Made by a program: the position numbers and the translations under genes
The notes under the pieces: generated by a model
Databases searched by the model: none
Told to the model about the DNA's origin: nothing
What the model saw: the letters and a program-made list of their open reading frames with translations, nothing else
Assembly: GCF_052857255.1 (NCBI RefSeq)
Contig: NC_135507.1
Span: 78,040,850-78,104,849, forward strand
Origin: Amblyomma americanum
Lineage: Eukaryota; Arthropoda; Arachnida; Ixodida; Ixodidae
Direction: 5' to 3'
Length of the DNA: 64,000 nucleotides
In this document: positions 41,599 through 52,692 of the stretch, piece after piece
Layout: each line of letters opens with the position of its first letter
Numbering within the stretch: the first letter of the stretch is position 1

Positions 41599-41960
41599 GA
41601 AAGAGAGAGAGAAAAACATTTATTGAAATCTCAATGAGATTAGCGGTGGGCCGTCGTGTTCATCGTTGACGTCTGGCCTCTTTGCAAGGTCGGGCCCGTA
41701 TTCCGGGACTCCGCGGAGTCTTGCTGCTTCGCAATGCTTGCTGCACAAGTGCCCTTTGGGCTGTGAGCTCGCTGCTGGTGAGCAGACCCTCCCATTGATC
41801 CGCACTCGGGGATTTGAGTTTGTGGAATGCATAATTGCGTTTGCACTCCCGAGTAATAGGGTATAGCGTGGGGGTTGCCCCGCACTACGGGCATGTGTCC
41901 CTGAATTGTGTAGGGTACATTTTGTGTAGAATGTATAGGTTGAAGAATGTTCCTGTTTGC
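41599..41960 (-). pseudogene. LINE 3' end fragment
   Basis: The minus reading at 41894-41640 (MPVVRGNPHAIPYY, IPECGSMGGSA, QRAHSPKGTCA) is a shifted-frame relative of the LINE-D C-terminus. The 3' end is CAATAAATGTTTTTC plus CT repeats at 41599-41630. RT and RNase H are absent. Confidence 0.6.
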
Positions 41961-43430
41961 AGTCTCTAGAGAAACAAACTCGGCTAAATGATAGCGTAAT
42001 TGAAATCAAGAAGAAACGTAATTGCAAGTACATGTAATGCGAAGGAAGATAACCGATACATGGTCATAAGTGATAGCCATGGATCGTAGGAAGAATAAAG
42101 CGAAACAGACGGTGGCAGAAAATCAGATGGACATATGAGATTAAGTAGTTTCCGGTGGTAAGGTAGCCGCACATGTCAAAGGACATGATTACTGTGAGGG
42201 ATACGGGAGAAGAAGCTGTTGCCCTTAACTAGGTTTAGTCAGGCTGATTTAGAAGAGGGTTATGATTAGCGAGATAATATAGATCACGCGTCCTCATATG
42301 AGACTCCAAGAGAAGCTTGTGCCATTCAGGAAAACTGTAGAGGTCAGAAGGCATGTTGCAATGCATTCGGTGTCTAAACACGGCATAATTGCTACTTTTT
42401 AAAAAAGACAAGAGCGCCAAAATGACGTCGGGAACACTTCCACGCTGTTCTCAGCAAATCCGTCTTCGGCGAACGACGACTAGCCATCTGATTATGTGAA
42501 TTGCGAAATAACAAAATAGTTTTGGAATATTTTACCGATTGATTAGACGCAACCATGAATTAAACCGAAGGGACATTAGTGTAAGCCAACGATAACTGTA
42601 CGGAACAACGTTCACACTAGCCATGCATAAAAAAATGGGGAGTTTTAAAACGCCATGTCTCGGCAATATCCAATATACAGGTGGTCCCACAAAACTTGAG
42701 CCAAGGTGTTAAAAATGAAAGGGATTTCGTACGCGAATGTATTTGAGTGCGTAATGTTGGCAATAGTCTAGAGTTCTCAGACAATGTTTTTATTTTTTCC
42801 TTAACTAGTCCTTTTGCTTTGTTTAATTCATTACTTTTTAAGTATTCGCTTCATACCCAAAGTATGATACGCAAAGTTGAAGAGAACCTTCAGAAACCTA
42901 AAAAAAATTGGTTTCTACACGACATGTCTCACCTGCTCCTTTTTTCCGACTTCCAAAGAAAGCCCGTCAATTTGAAAAATGCCACGTGACAGGGCGCTTT
43001 TCTCAGTTACTGTGCTGCTCTCAAGCGTGCGATGGATGAACAAGGTCAGCAGCAGCGCGACGGTTGCCCGAGGCAGGGTGCTATACCTGATGGAGGTATC
43101 TGGGCATACGGCTTTTATCGCATGACGCCGAAAATGCATGATGCTGGCCGAGCGTCGCCGAAGCGGCCAAGCGTCCAAGGCTGCGAAAAAGAAAGAAAAC
43201 AGCATATTGATTCTGTTTCAAGGAATCAAAGGCCGAATCACGTGAGAACGATAGAAGGCGATGAAGGCTGCAACAATTTTTCCTTTGTATAAAAATTACC
43301 TTGTATTAGTTTTCGAGTTGAACGAGTACACTACAACTTTACGTTAGCTTTCAAATAACAGCGGATAAATCTCACGTGGAAAAATCTCAGAGTAATGGTA
43401 AAAAAAAAACTTGGCTCTATCCAACCACGT
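41961..43430. other. No recognisable feature
   Basis: No ORF with a recognisable family, no repeat partner found. Confidence 0.45.
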
Positions 43431-43439
43431 TTACGAATG

Positions 43440-44460
43440 TCTTCTTCAGACGACGAATCTTTTTCGCACTGGCGCCAACCGCTCTCCAGGCATCCACGTA
43501 GAATACGCCGGGTTTCGATCCATAGTGGTGGGACCGGGTTTCCGCCCGCGCCAGGCGCCGGCCATTATGGTCCTCACAGTTCATGTTCGCGGGAAGACGG
43601 CACACGTGGAGGGCGCATCTTCACTGGGATGGAACATGTACGCGCTCTTCCATGATAGGGGTGTAATGTATGTGTAGTCGGGCACGGAGGCGGCGACCCG
43701 ACGATGTCTTCGAGAGACGTGTATTCTGGCTGGTCAAGTGGACTTCCCGGAGCTCCCGAAATGTGTTCATGCACAGCGCCTGGAGGCGCTGGTGGACGTG
43801 TTTGTGGGGAGGACCAGAGCCCGCTGAATAATTTTGCAGAGGATCACTTCGAGTGGAGGTACGGAGTGAAATATAGTATTGGACTGGTTACAAATGCATG
43901 CCTTAGTCGCAAGTCGTCTTTGCACCGTAACCCCCGCGCTTTTAAGAAACCCGGCGGACCATGCGTCTTGCCTGGTCCCCGGATTATGAGTTTGGCCAAA
44001 GTCGTTTCTCATTGCCTGTGTTGATGTATAAAGAGCCCAGTACCCCGTGTTCGATATTTTCACGGATTGGACCTGCCTGAAGAGACAATGTAATTTTGGC
44101 TGGACACATTGGTGAGGGGCAGATGTGCACAAACTCAGACATTTAGGGAGAGCATTGGAGGCCGCGGCGGCAAGCATAACGGTGCGCTATGGTCGCCGCC
44201 TCCTGTATGTTGGCCTCAGTGTCTCCGAGGGCGCCTTGCGTGGCCTACAGGGTGATGTCATTGGCATAAAGAGCATGCTGCACACAGGCGACAACGGCCA
44301 GCTGTACCAGTAGGTGCACCATAGCCAGATTGACTAACAGGGGAGACAGAACCATACCTTGTGGCGTACCCCTCGCACCTAAATGAAAAGGACCATGTTC
44401 GTTATCCTGGATTCTAATGTAAGATTGCCTGTCGACCAAAACTTGCCAATGTATCGGAAA
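43440..44460 (-). pseudogene. LINE RT-to-RNase H fragment, I superclade
   Basis: RT motifs at 44440-44245: LGARGTPQGMVLSPLLVNLA and HALYANDITL, in which the active site YADD is changed to YAND. The RT tail and RNase H start follow downstream with broken frames (GVFYVDAWRAVG near 43510). The 43494-43760 part is similar to 37300-37560 of the other fragment, so both are one family. Confidence 0.7.
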
Positions 44461-44652
44461 ATAAAACTTCGTTTTTGGGGAACGGAAATGACACAGTATC
44501 TCTCTCACATATCGGTGGAGACCTGAACAGCGCCGTAAGGGAAGGGATACAGGAGGGAGTTAAAGAAGAAGAGAAGAAAGAGGTGTATTAGTGGAGGGCT
44601 CCGGACTAATTTCGACCACCTGGGGATCTTTAACGTGTACTGATATTGCACT
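44461..44652 (-). mobile_element. SINE 3' part
   Basis: TTCGTTTTTGGGGAACGGAA through ATCTTTAACGTGTACTGATA. The head and hairpin are missing. Confidence 0.82.
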
Positions 44653-44899
44653 GTACGTCTCACTTGCCGTAGGCATTGCAATGGCACCGTGAAGGTGGTA
44701 ATGTGGAAAAGAACTGCATGTAAGTCATACACTCCATCTACGTTGACACCAAACACAGACCATCGGAAGTGATCTTGCTGTATGTTGCCTAAGCCTACAA
44801 ATCGCCGTTAAAAGGGCAAGCCCGTGAAACCCTTTCACCACGTACATCGCAGGGAGGCCATTACAACGCTCAACGCAGTGCTGCAGGATGTGACCAATG
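44653..44899. other. No recognisable feature
   Basis: Short spacer, possibly residual LINE sequence. Confidence 0.35.
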
Positions 44900-45195
44900 A
44901 GGAGAGAGAGAGAGAAAAACTTTATTGTTGGAGAGGAAGTCGGGGCGCGCCCCTGGGTCTCCGCACGACCCCACTGCACTCAAGTGTTTATGTCCCTAAG
45001 GTCCATAACACTGGCAGCCTGGCCGGTGGCGATTGTCTTCACGGCCGGGTCCTCCGAGCGCAGCAGGGTCTCCCAGTCCTCGCAGGTCTTGAGGTCATCT
45101 AGGCCGCGAGGGGAGGGTCCGCCGGGCTGAGGGAGAGGATGCGCAGGGAAGTGGCCAATGGTTCTGGGCACAAGGTGCAGGCAGGAGTGGGGAGG
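44900..45195 (-). pseudogene. LINE 3' end fragment with (CT)n tail
   Basis: The minus reading DDLKTCEDWETLLRSEDPAV, then VMDLRDINT stop, is the extreme C-terminus of an I-type LINE. The 3' end is CAATAAAGTTTTTC plus CT repeats at 44900-44925. It is interrupted upstream by the fragment at 45196-45665. Confidence 0.65.
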
Positions 45196-45665
45196 TGTTG
45201 GTGGTGAAAACATTTATTCAGAACGGACAGAAGGTGTTTGGATCAGCCCGTTAGGGACCGATCCTTACAAATACTAGGTGGAGGTCCCTAGTTTGGGACC
45301 CCAGTGGCGGTAGCCGCCGCCCGAGCGCGCCCGACTAAGGCTTGTTGGGCCTGTAATTCGTGGCAGCCGAGCAGGGTCGCCTCCCAGTCCTACCGGGTTG
45401 GGTTGGGGATGGGGGGAATGGCCGGCTTGGAGGGGCAGGCCCACACCATGTGATAGGTGTCCGAAGACACCGCGCTACAGTGCGGGCAGTTGCCGCTAAA
45501 GGAGGGGTCGAAATGTTTTAGGCTTGCCGGGCACAGCAATGTATTGGTGAAGAGGCGGAGAAGAAGCCGCTCATCAGCCTTCTTGAGGCCTTTACATGGG
45601 CTAGAGAAATGCGCGGAGGGCAGGCGCGCACGCAGCTGTCCGTTACCTGGCATCATCTGACGCCG
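45196..45665 (-). pseudogene. LINE 3' end fragment with (CACC)n tail
   Basis: Minus reading: KKADERLLLRLFTNTLLC, SLKHFDPSFSGNCPHC, SDTYHMVWACPSKP, a C-terminal zinc patch with CPHC, H and C. The 3' end is TGAATAAATGTTTTCACC at 45200-45220. Closest relative: 36456-36895. Confidence 0.72.
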
Positions 45666-46130
45666 TCAAGGCGATTTGTGCATGAGTACTGACTGCGAGC
45701 GGACTCAGGGTACTCCGATAATGGTAGCACGGTGCGCGGTATGGTAAAGGTGTCTAAAATCTGCGCGGATGGTCATCGTTTCCCACAACAGCTTTTTTCA
45801 TCCTGACATGCGAAAGAATGCAGACCATTGCACTCGAATGATTCCCCAAACAAAACGGAGCAATGCTTATTTTCCCGTGAGATGCGCCATAAGGACGCAC
45901 TCGCTGGTTGGTTCATGCGTCCTTGACTCTCACGCAAGAAAAAATAAATCAGCCTAAGAGCGCAAATGCGGAAGCCTTTTCCTGTCCTCAATCTACCTTA
46001 ATTTTTCATTACTTCTTATTTCTGTTATCTTTCTGTTTTTCTGATTTTTTGCTTTATTAACTGCTCATTTCGATAATTTCATTTATTTCATTTTTATTTA
46101 TTCTTATTTTACATTTTCAATTTCTGGTTT
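45666..46130. other. No recognisable feature
   Basis: The last 130 bases are strongly AT-rich; no ORF. Confidence 0.45.
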
Positions 46131-46456
46131 ATTTCATTACATATACGTTGCTTAAGAACTGCTGCTTAGTCAACTTTTACATTTTTGTTTTATTTACCAC
46201 ACAACTTGTGAATGTTAGTTCGTGCGGAGGATTTGCGTCTACAACTTCCGTCTACAAATTAAGTCCACGCCACTCATGAGCCAAGAAAGATTCGTCTTAA
46301 AATGTTCCCTCGGACGGTACGCCACGTAACTATCCACGCCTCATCGCAGCTGCGGGCGTGAGCCGACGTCGCTCGCTCGCCTCGCAACTATCGAGTCACG
46401 TAACGCTGCGTTGCGGAGCCGAAGCCACTAGTGCAACTGCTGGAAATCGCGTGACG
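46131..46456 (+). repeat. Unnamed TATA-bearing repeat, copy 2 (left part)
   Basis: GGTTTATTTCATTACATATA through GAAATCGCGTGACG parallels 3521-3875. It is broken by the SINE insertion; the right end, with the TATA box, is at 52643-52692. Confidence 0.75.
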
Positions 46457-46605
46457 TAATAATAATATTCGGTTTTTGGGGAAAGGAAATGGCGCGGTAT
46501 CTGTCTCATATATCGTTGGACATCTGAACCGCGCCGTAAGGAAGGGACAAAGGAGGGAGTGAAAGGACAAAGGAAGAAAGAGGTGCCGTAGTGGAAGGCT
46601 CCGGA
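46457..46605 (-). mobile_element. SINE 3' half, split by LINE-D
   Basis: TAATAATAATATTCGGTTTT through GGAAGGCTCCGGA. The rest is at 52472-52642. The outer duplication ATCGCGTGACG (46446-46456 and 52643-52653) belongs to this SINE. Confidence 0.93.
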
Positions 46606-46734
46606 TAGGATAGGATAGGAAAACTTTTATTGAATCATAAGTATTTAGGCGATCAGAAGTCTTCTTGCTTGCTTCGCGTGTCGCTGTCTTCACGCTGCGC
46701 TGCAGGGAAGGCTTCTTCAGCAAAGGGTGATCCC

Positions 46735-49700
46735 TCAGTCCAGGGCTCCACTGAGTTTGGCTGCATCCCGTGCGTGCTCTACTATCCTCTTTTGGACGGC
46801 GAGCTCGCAGCTGACGAGCCGGCTCTCCCAGTGCTCCGCACTCGGGGGTTTGTGTTCTCGGAATGCGTTGTTTCGTTCGCATTCCCATGTTATGTGAAAT
46901 AGTGTGGGTGTGGCCCCGCACCACGGGCATGTGCCCCTATATTGCGTTGGGAACATTTTGTTGTATATAAAGAGATTGGGGAAGGAACCTGTTTGTAATC
47001 TACGCCAATCTGTTGCCTCCTCCTTTGTTAGTGCTTTATGCGGGGGCGGATATTTATATCTCACCCCTCTGTGATGTTGGAGTACTGAATAGCTGTCCCC
47101 GAGGATCATGGCGCTCAGACCACGGCTCTCCTGCTGCTGTCCGACTCGGAAACAAAAAGCTCGAGCTAGACCATCCGCCGCCTCATTGCCCCTTATGCCC
47201 TCGTGCGCAGGTATCCAGATTAAATTATGTTGGACTGTTATGCTCTCTGAGAGGTTGCACTCTCTGAGCACCTTAAGAGCAGCCTTGCTAATTCTGCCCT
47301 TCGTATAATTTCGACAGGTCTCTTTTGAGTCCGTGAGAATATTCAATGATTTGTTCTCCCTATATCCTTTTGCTGCCGCCAGCGCTACGGCTAACTCCTC
47401 GGCGTCCGTTATACTCCAGATTTCCGTGGATGCCCAGGAGGTTAGTTCCCCATCTTTGTTTACTACCACTGCCGTACCTATGTATTTGCTTCTGCCGCTC
47501 GCTACTTCCATAGCGCTTGCGTCCGTGTAGAAGGTGTTATCCTTCCCCGCTAGTGTTCTTTCAATGTGTTCTGCCCTGGCCTTCCTTCTGCCTTCGTGGA
47601 GCATGGGGTCCATGTTCTTTGGAATGGGTCTGACATAAAATGTTTTCCTTATTTCAATAGGCATGTCTTCGTACCGCTTTGTGTCGATGTATTCGCAGCC
47701 TATTCTGTCGAGCAGTGCTCTTCCAGTGTAGGTCCCTCCTAGTCTTTTAATTTGCGATTTTCGTTGCGCTTCCACCATTTCTAGGAAGGTGTTGTTGACG
47801 CCAAGCTGCATGAGCTTTTCGTTGGGTGTGTTTCTTGACAGGTGTAATGCTGTCTTGTATGCTTTCCTTAGAGTGGTTTCGATTTCTTCATTATACGTTT
47901 CGGTCTTTACGTGGAAGGGAAGCGAGTACGCAACTCTGCTTACTATGAGGCTGTTGACCAATCTTAGGGTGTCTTCTTCTTTCATCCCATGTCTTCTTTG
48001 AGAGACTCTGCTTATCATTCTGCTGACACTTTCTGTTGATTTCTTGTGTAGGGAAATCGTGTGGTCGCATTTCCTACTACCCTTCAGCCACATGCCGAGG
48101 ATGCGGATCATTTTGCATTCCGGTATGAGTTGTCCTTCGAGAGTTACTTCCAGTTTCGCCTTAGTCTGGTGTCGGCCCACTCTCAGGAGTTCAGACTTTT
48201 CGGTAGATCAGTTGAGGCCTCTAGCTGTCACGTAGTCTTCTACGCATCTCGCCGCTTCTTGCAGTGCGGCTTGCTTTTCTTCTAAGGTCCCTCCGGTAGC
48301 CCAGACCGTGATGTCGTCCGCGTACATCACGTGTCGGACTCCCTGGATTTGCTCGAGTTTCCTTGCTAGGCCAATCATCGCCACGTTGAATAATACGGGC
48401 GAGATTACGGAGCCTTGGGGCGTACCTCTGCTAGGCGTTGCAAAGATATCGCTCCTTAGATCCTTTAGGCCTACTGTTGCCGTTCTGTTTGAAAGGAAGT
48501 CCTTCACGTAATCGTGTGTTCTCTTCCCGCAGTTCGCGTTGTTGAGACCTTCCATGATGGCCTCGTGGCTTACGATGTCGAAGGCTCCTTTGACATCGAG
48601 CGCCATGACCACGTTTTCGCCCTTTCTTGGCATAGTTTCTAAGACCTCCTTCTCGAGCTGTAGCAGGACATCTTGCGTCGAGAGGTTGGCTCTGAACCCG
48701 AACATTAAGTTTGAGTAGTACTTTTCGCTCTCCAGGTGTTGTTGGATGCGTTTGGTGACTATCTTCTAGTTGAGTTTGCCCAGGCACGATGTGAGAGAGA
48801 TCGGCCTCAGATTATCGATTTGGATTTTCTTGCCGGGTTTGGGGATCATCACTACGACGGCGTGTTTCCATGCCGCCGGGACTCTCCCTTCTTGCCATAA
48901 TTTGTTTAAGTAGCGGACTAGCTGGTCTGTCGCTTCGTCGCTGAGGTTTCTAATGAGGGAGTTCCATACTCGATCTGCGCCCGCTGCTGTGTTCTTGGTG
49001 GCTGATCTAATTGCCTCAATGACCTCTTCCCTAGAGATGGGTCGATCCATGTTCGGGTTTTCTTCGCCTCGGTATTCACCGTGGTATCCCTCCGGTTCTC
49101 CCGTTCCGTAGCATTTCTTGCGAACCTCTTCGAGCATCTGCTCGTCCGTTCCTTGATACTGGTGTATTAATCTTTGGATAGAATTGCTGCTTTCCCGTTT
49201 GCTCTTGCTGGGATCCATCAGGCTTCTGAGTATTTGCCACGTTCTGGCTGTACTGAGGGTGCCCTTCAGCGAGTCTGTGAATTGTTGCCACCCCTGTCTA
49301 GCCAGTTGCGTAGCGTACTCTTCCGCCTTCTTACTGATCTCCGCAATCTTCCTCTTGAGTTTCTTATTTAGTTTCTGTTTTTTCCATCGTTTGGTGAGAC
49401 CGCGCCTTGCTTCCCATAGCCTAAGCAGCCGCCTATCTACCTCCGGTGCTTCCTCGGTCCTGTCCACTTCTCGCGTGTACATCTCTTGGCTCTGTTTTAG
49501 CTGGTGGCTCCAGTCCTTCGGGGAGGTTATGTCGCCGCTCATCCCTCTGCAGTGTTCTCGAAAAGCGTCCCAGTCCGTAAGCTTGGCTGTGCCGATCTTC
49601 CTTTTCGTATGGTCTGCCTCCAGTTGCAGGCGTAGAATGTAGTGATCGCTCCCAAGATTCTCGAGCGTATTTTCCCATTCCACGTTTCTGGCATTCTTTA

Positions 49701-50271
49701 CGAAGGTTAGGTCAGGGCAGGTGTCTACACTGACGCTGTTTCCTATTCTGGTTGGTTGGGCTTCATCGGTTAGGAGCTCGCATCCTACGTTTTCTGCCGC
49801 AATGCTAATCTCTCTACCCTTTTTGTCGTCTTTCGCGTAACCCCACTGTGGACTCTTGGCATTGAAGTCTCTTGCTACGACTAGCGTGTTTTGTCCCGCT
49901 AGTTTTTTAGCTTCGGCGAAGAGCTTTATAAACTCTCCGTTCCTCCGTTTTGATGAACTATATACGTTAATTACGAAATTGCTTTTCGCTTTCCTCTTCT
50001 TCGGAATGATCTCTGTTATTGTGTGTTCGATGTTTGTGTCCTTAATCTCGTCGTGTGCTATGGTGACTATCTAGTTGCTTATGAGGGTTGCGACCTTGCC
50101 TCTCTCCAAACACGTGTAGCCCCTAAGTGTCAAGGTGGTGAAGGTTTCTTGTAATAGTATTAGGTCTGGCATCGTACCTTTGTGATTGATGAATTGTTGC
50201 AGGAGCCCCTGTTTATGCCTGTAGCCTCTGCAGTTCCATTGCCAAATTTCTGATTTGTTGCCTCCGGCCAT
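46735..50271 (-). pseudogene. LINE-D ORF2, one frame with three nonsense codons
   Basis: From ATG at 50271: endonuclease WQWNCRGYRHKQGLLQQF, VVARDFNAKSPQW (the usual Gly before DFNA is Arg), PDLTFVKNA, GSDHYILRL. RT: TAAGADRVWNSLIRNL, NLRPISLTSCLGK, MFGFRANLSTQDVLL, ALDVKGAFDIVSH, SRGTPQGSVISPVLFN, VMYADDITVW (YADD intact). RNase H: FYTDASAM, DAEELAVALA, LTDSKETC, IWIPAHEGIRGNEAADGLAR, with all four acids present. The C-terminal patch is CPWCGATPTLFHITWEC. Stops are at 50071-50073, 48766-48768 and 48208-48210, and no frameshift was seen. The third replaces the Cys of an expected LNC motif. Confidence 0.9.
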
Positions 50272-52085
50272 ATTGGGGCGTTGATATTATTGTGAATATT
50301 AGCGTTAGCTATTCCTGGGGTTTCTGCGTTCCCGCCGAAGCGGCGCTCGTTGTATAGCCTATCTCTAGAGTCCTGGATCTTTTTCACGTTCTGGTTCTTT
50401 ATGTAATTCCGGAATCCCTGTTCTTGTAGGGCTACTTTTTGTTGTGTGGTTTGCATTTCCTTCTGTATGTTCTGAAATTGTGACTGCAGATTTAGTAGCA
50501 TGTTCTTGATTTCGCTAATCCCTTCCGCTGCCTGTGGCTCGGGGCTAGGGGACTTAGGCGGCGGAGTGGCCACCCTTATGGGTGCTGAGTATGGTGTTGC
50601 CGGTGTTAGACCCTGTCGCCTGATCTCTTGTAGTTCCTTGATTATGTCATTTAGCTGTTTCCTCAGCTGTTGATTTTCCTTTCTTAACTCGTTTATAATT
50701 TGTTTATCATTGTTTGTGTGGTCATTTGGGTTTGAGTGCGGAGTATCTGGGTGAATTGTAATGGGAGGGCCGGCTCCACAGCTCACCTTCGTGCCGCCGC
50801 TTTTCTTCTGTTGCTGTTTCTCTGCCTGCTGCTGCTTCCCCTTGGGTGGCGGTGTCCATGATCCGTCCCGGGCTCGGCTGCGGCTGCGGCTACGGCTGCT
50901 GCTCCACCCGCTCTGGTCCTCTTCTTCCCACGAGAACCACCTCCGGTGTCTGGCTCCGCCGCCTCGGCTTTTACTCCGGCTGCGATTTTGCCTCTGCTGC
51001 TGCTGTTGGGGTCTCCCCCATCTTAGCTCGCTCGCTGTCTTCAGTCTTTGCTTGAAGTCCCTGGTTCCTGCCACGTGGGCACCGCCGCACAGCAGACACT
51101 TGGGTATGCACTCGTGCTCCTCGATTAGATGCCGTCCTTCGCATTGTCGGCAGGTTCTGGAATCTGGACTTGGGCAGACGTCCGTTCGATGTCCTTGCTG
51201 TCCGCAGGTGTAGCAGACTTGCCTCGTGGGTCGGTATGGGTAGCACCACATCTCCCCGCCGTAATAGATGACTCGCTTGGGGAGACGCGGGCCGTCAAAA
51301 GTTATGACTGCGGTACTCGAACGCCCGAGCATTCTCGCCGCCAGGATTTTGACTCCCTGGGTGCGTACTCGCAGGTGTGCCTTTAGTTCTTCGGCCGGGG
51401 TTCCCGGGTCTACGCCGTGGATGACCCCGCGCAACGTTCCCTCCGGTGCCGCCATATGGCAGTTGACTGCGAAGGCTTTCCCGCCAAAATTCAGCTCGGT
51501 GATTCGTCTGATATTTCGGGTAACCTCTTCGTTGTTAGTGCTGATAATTATGATGTTCGATCCGTTTCGTAGCCGTACTATAAGGTCTTCGGTCTTGCAA
51601 GTCTGGCCGGTGGCAGTGATTACCGCCCGCGCCACTTGGTGCGTGTGCAATTCCTTGACTGGCAGTCCCCTCGGTCTCAGGACGACCTTTAAGTCTTCGC
51701 GTGGAAGCGGCGGCAGTCTTCGCCTTGGCGGCGTCTGCAGCTGCGCTCCTTCTTTTCCTCCTTCCCCGGGTGCGGGTGGCGTGTTGCCTGACGTCACGCT
51801 CGAGCTCTGTGGTTGGCTGTTGCCATGCGCCGGTCCCGCCGAGGCCGGCCTGCCGCGCTGGCGTCTCTTTTGTCTCTTCGACATCGCGATTTTCCAGTCT
51901 GCGTCCGTGTCTTGAACCGACTGGTGCGCCTGCGTGCTTGGCGCCGGCCCAGAGACCGGCGCTGAAGCTGGGGTGCCGCGCAATAAAGCCTGGGGTGGTC
52001 TATGGCCTAGGCCTAGCGTGGCCGTCGCCGTCGACGTGGCAGCGTCGGCGGTGTCGGCGGTCGCTTCATGCAGGTCTTGATCCAT
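50160..52085 (-). CDS. LINE-D ORF1, 641-aa nucleic-acid-binding protein
   Basis: Intact from ATG at 52085 to TAA at 50160. Residues 1-130 are low in complexity and basic (KRQKRRQRGR at 70-79). Residues 130-280 form the conserved domain before the knuckles (LKVVLRPRGLPVKELHTHQ, EGTLRGVIHGVDPGTPAEEL, ARMLGRSSTAVITFDGPRLP). A CCHC knuckle is at 291-304 (CYTCGQQGHRTDVC), then Cys/His pairs at 312-337 (CRQCEGRH, CIPKCLLCGGAH). An Arg/Ser-rich stretch follows (366-404), then a coiled coil at about 461-488 (INELRKENQQLRKQLND). It binds the element RNA. The last 37 codons overlap the start of ORF2 in another frame. Confidence 0.9.
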   Translation of the reverse strand: MDQDLHEATADTADAATSTATATLGLGHRPPQALLRGTPASAPVSGPAPSTQAHQSVQDTDADWKIAMSKRQKRRQRGRPASAGPAHGNSQPQSSSVTSGNTPPAPGEGGKEGAQLQTPPRRRLPPLPREDLKVVLRPRGLPVKELHTHQVARAVITATGQTCKTEDLIVRLRNGSNIIIISTNNEEVTRNIRRITELNFGGKAFAVNCHMAAPEGTLRGVIHGVDPGTPAEELKAHLRVRTQGVKILAARMLGRSSTAVITFDGPRLPKRVIYYGGEMWCYPYRPTRQVCYTCGQQGHRTDVCPSPDSRTCRQCEGRHLIEEHECIPKCLLCGGAHVAGTRDFKQRLKTASELRWGRPQQQQQRQNRSRSKSRGGGARHRRWFSWEEEDQSGWSSSRSRSRSRARDGSWTPPPKGKQQQAEKQQQKKSGGTKVSCGAGPPITIHPDTPHSNPNDHTNNDKQIINELRKENQQLRKQLNDIIKELQEIRRQGLTPATPYSAPIRVATPPPKSPSPEPQAAEGISEIKNMLLNLQSQFQNIQKEMQTTQQKVALQEQGFRNYIKNQNVKKIQDSRDRLYNERRFGGNAETPGIANANIHNNINAPIWPEATNQKFGNGTAEATGINRGSCNNSSITKVRCQT

Positions 52086-52471
52086 ATATATCCTGGGTTT
52101 CCATGCCGGAATCCCTTGAACGTGATGGGGGGTGGGGGGTCGTAACTCAGTTTGTCGCGTCGGGCCTTCGCTCGGGTCCGCTGCCCCGGCCGACCGTCGC
52201 CGGGGGTAGGCCTCCGGGCCCCGTACTCGTGCTAACCCTCGTTAGGCTTAACGCCTGGCCGGCCACGTGGGAAAGTCAGAGGTCGGTAGATTCCAAAAAT
52301 CTGGACGTACCGGCTTGAATTTGGTGTCCTCGTGGTCCTCTTCCTCTTATGCGTCGGATCCAGCAAGAATTTGGTGGATACAATAGGGTTGACCGGGTCA
52401 AAACACCAGAAAATTGCGGAGCGCATGTAACACGCGTCCGCTCGCCTCGGCTGCTCGCAGCGCCCCCCAAT
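52086..52471 (-). promoter_or_regulatory. LINE-D 5' UTR and internal promoter region
   Basis: 386 bp between the target duplication and ORF1. The element's first bases read CATTGGGGGGCGCTGCGAGC. It is GC-rich near ORF1; no TATA box is seen, in line with internal LINE promoters. Confidence 0.6.
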
Positions 52472-52642
52472 GCTCCGGAATAATTTCGACCATCTGTGGA
52501 TCATTAACGTGCACTGACGTCGCACAGCACACGGGCGCATTAGCGTTTGACCTCCATAAAAACGCAGCCGCTGCGGTTGGGTTCGAACCCGGAAACTCCG
52601 ATACGTAGTCGAGCGCCTAACCACTGAGCCACCGCGGCAGGT
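52472..52642 (-). mobile_element. SINE 5' half, split by LINE-D
   Basis: GCTCCGGAATAATTTCGACC through GAGCCACCGCGGCAGGT, including the B box GGTTCGAACCC. The hairpin is intermediate (CCATAAAAACGC with TTTGACC). Completes 46457-46605. Confidence 0.93.
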
Positions 52643-52692
52643 ATCGCGTGACGCGCCATTCGCTATATAAAACGTGTGGCGTGTGCTTACCT
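52643..52692 (+). repeat. Unnamed TATA-bearing repeat, copy 2 (right end)
   Basis: ATCGCGTGACG duplicates the SINE target, then GCCATTCGCTATATAAAACG and TGTGGCGTGTGCT complete copy 2. Confidence 0.75.

Larger units (their letters stand above)
46606..52471 (-). mobile_element. LINE-D: full-length I-superclade LINE, 5.87 kb
   Basis: It is bounded by an 8-bp duplication GCTCCGGA (46598-46605 and 52472-52479) within a SINE. Minus strand: 5' UTR (52471-52086), ORF1 (52085-50160), ORF2 (50271 to 46735), 3' UTR ending AATAAAAGTTTTC plus CTATC repeats at 46606-46640. ORF2 is in one frame throughout with three nonsense codons. This is the best-preserved LINE here and probably a young insertion. Confidence 0.93.

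Noticed and set aside
51268..51915. 215-codon plus-strand ORF
   Set aside because: Antisense shadow of the intact LINE-D ORF1.
52086..52471. Host CpG-island promoter
   Set aside because: It lies between a LINE target duplication and LINE ORF1, so it is the element's 5' UTR.
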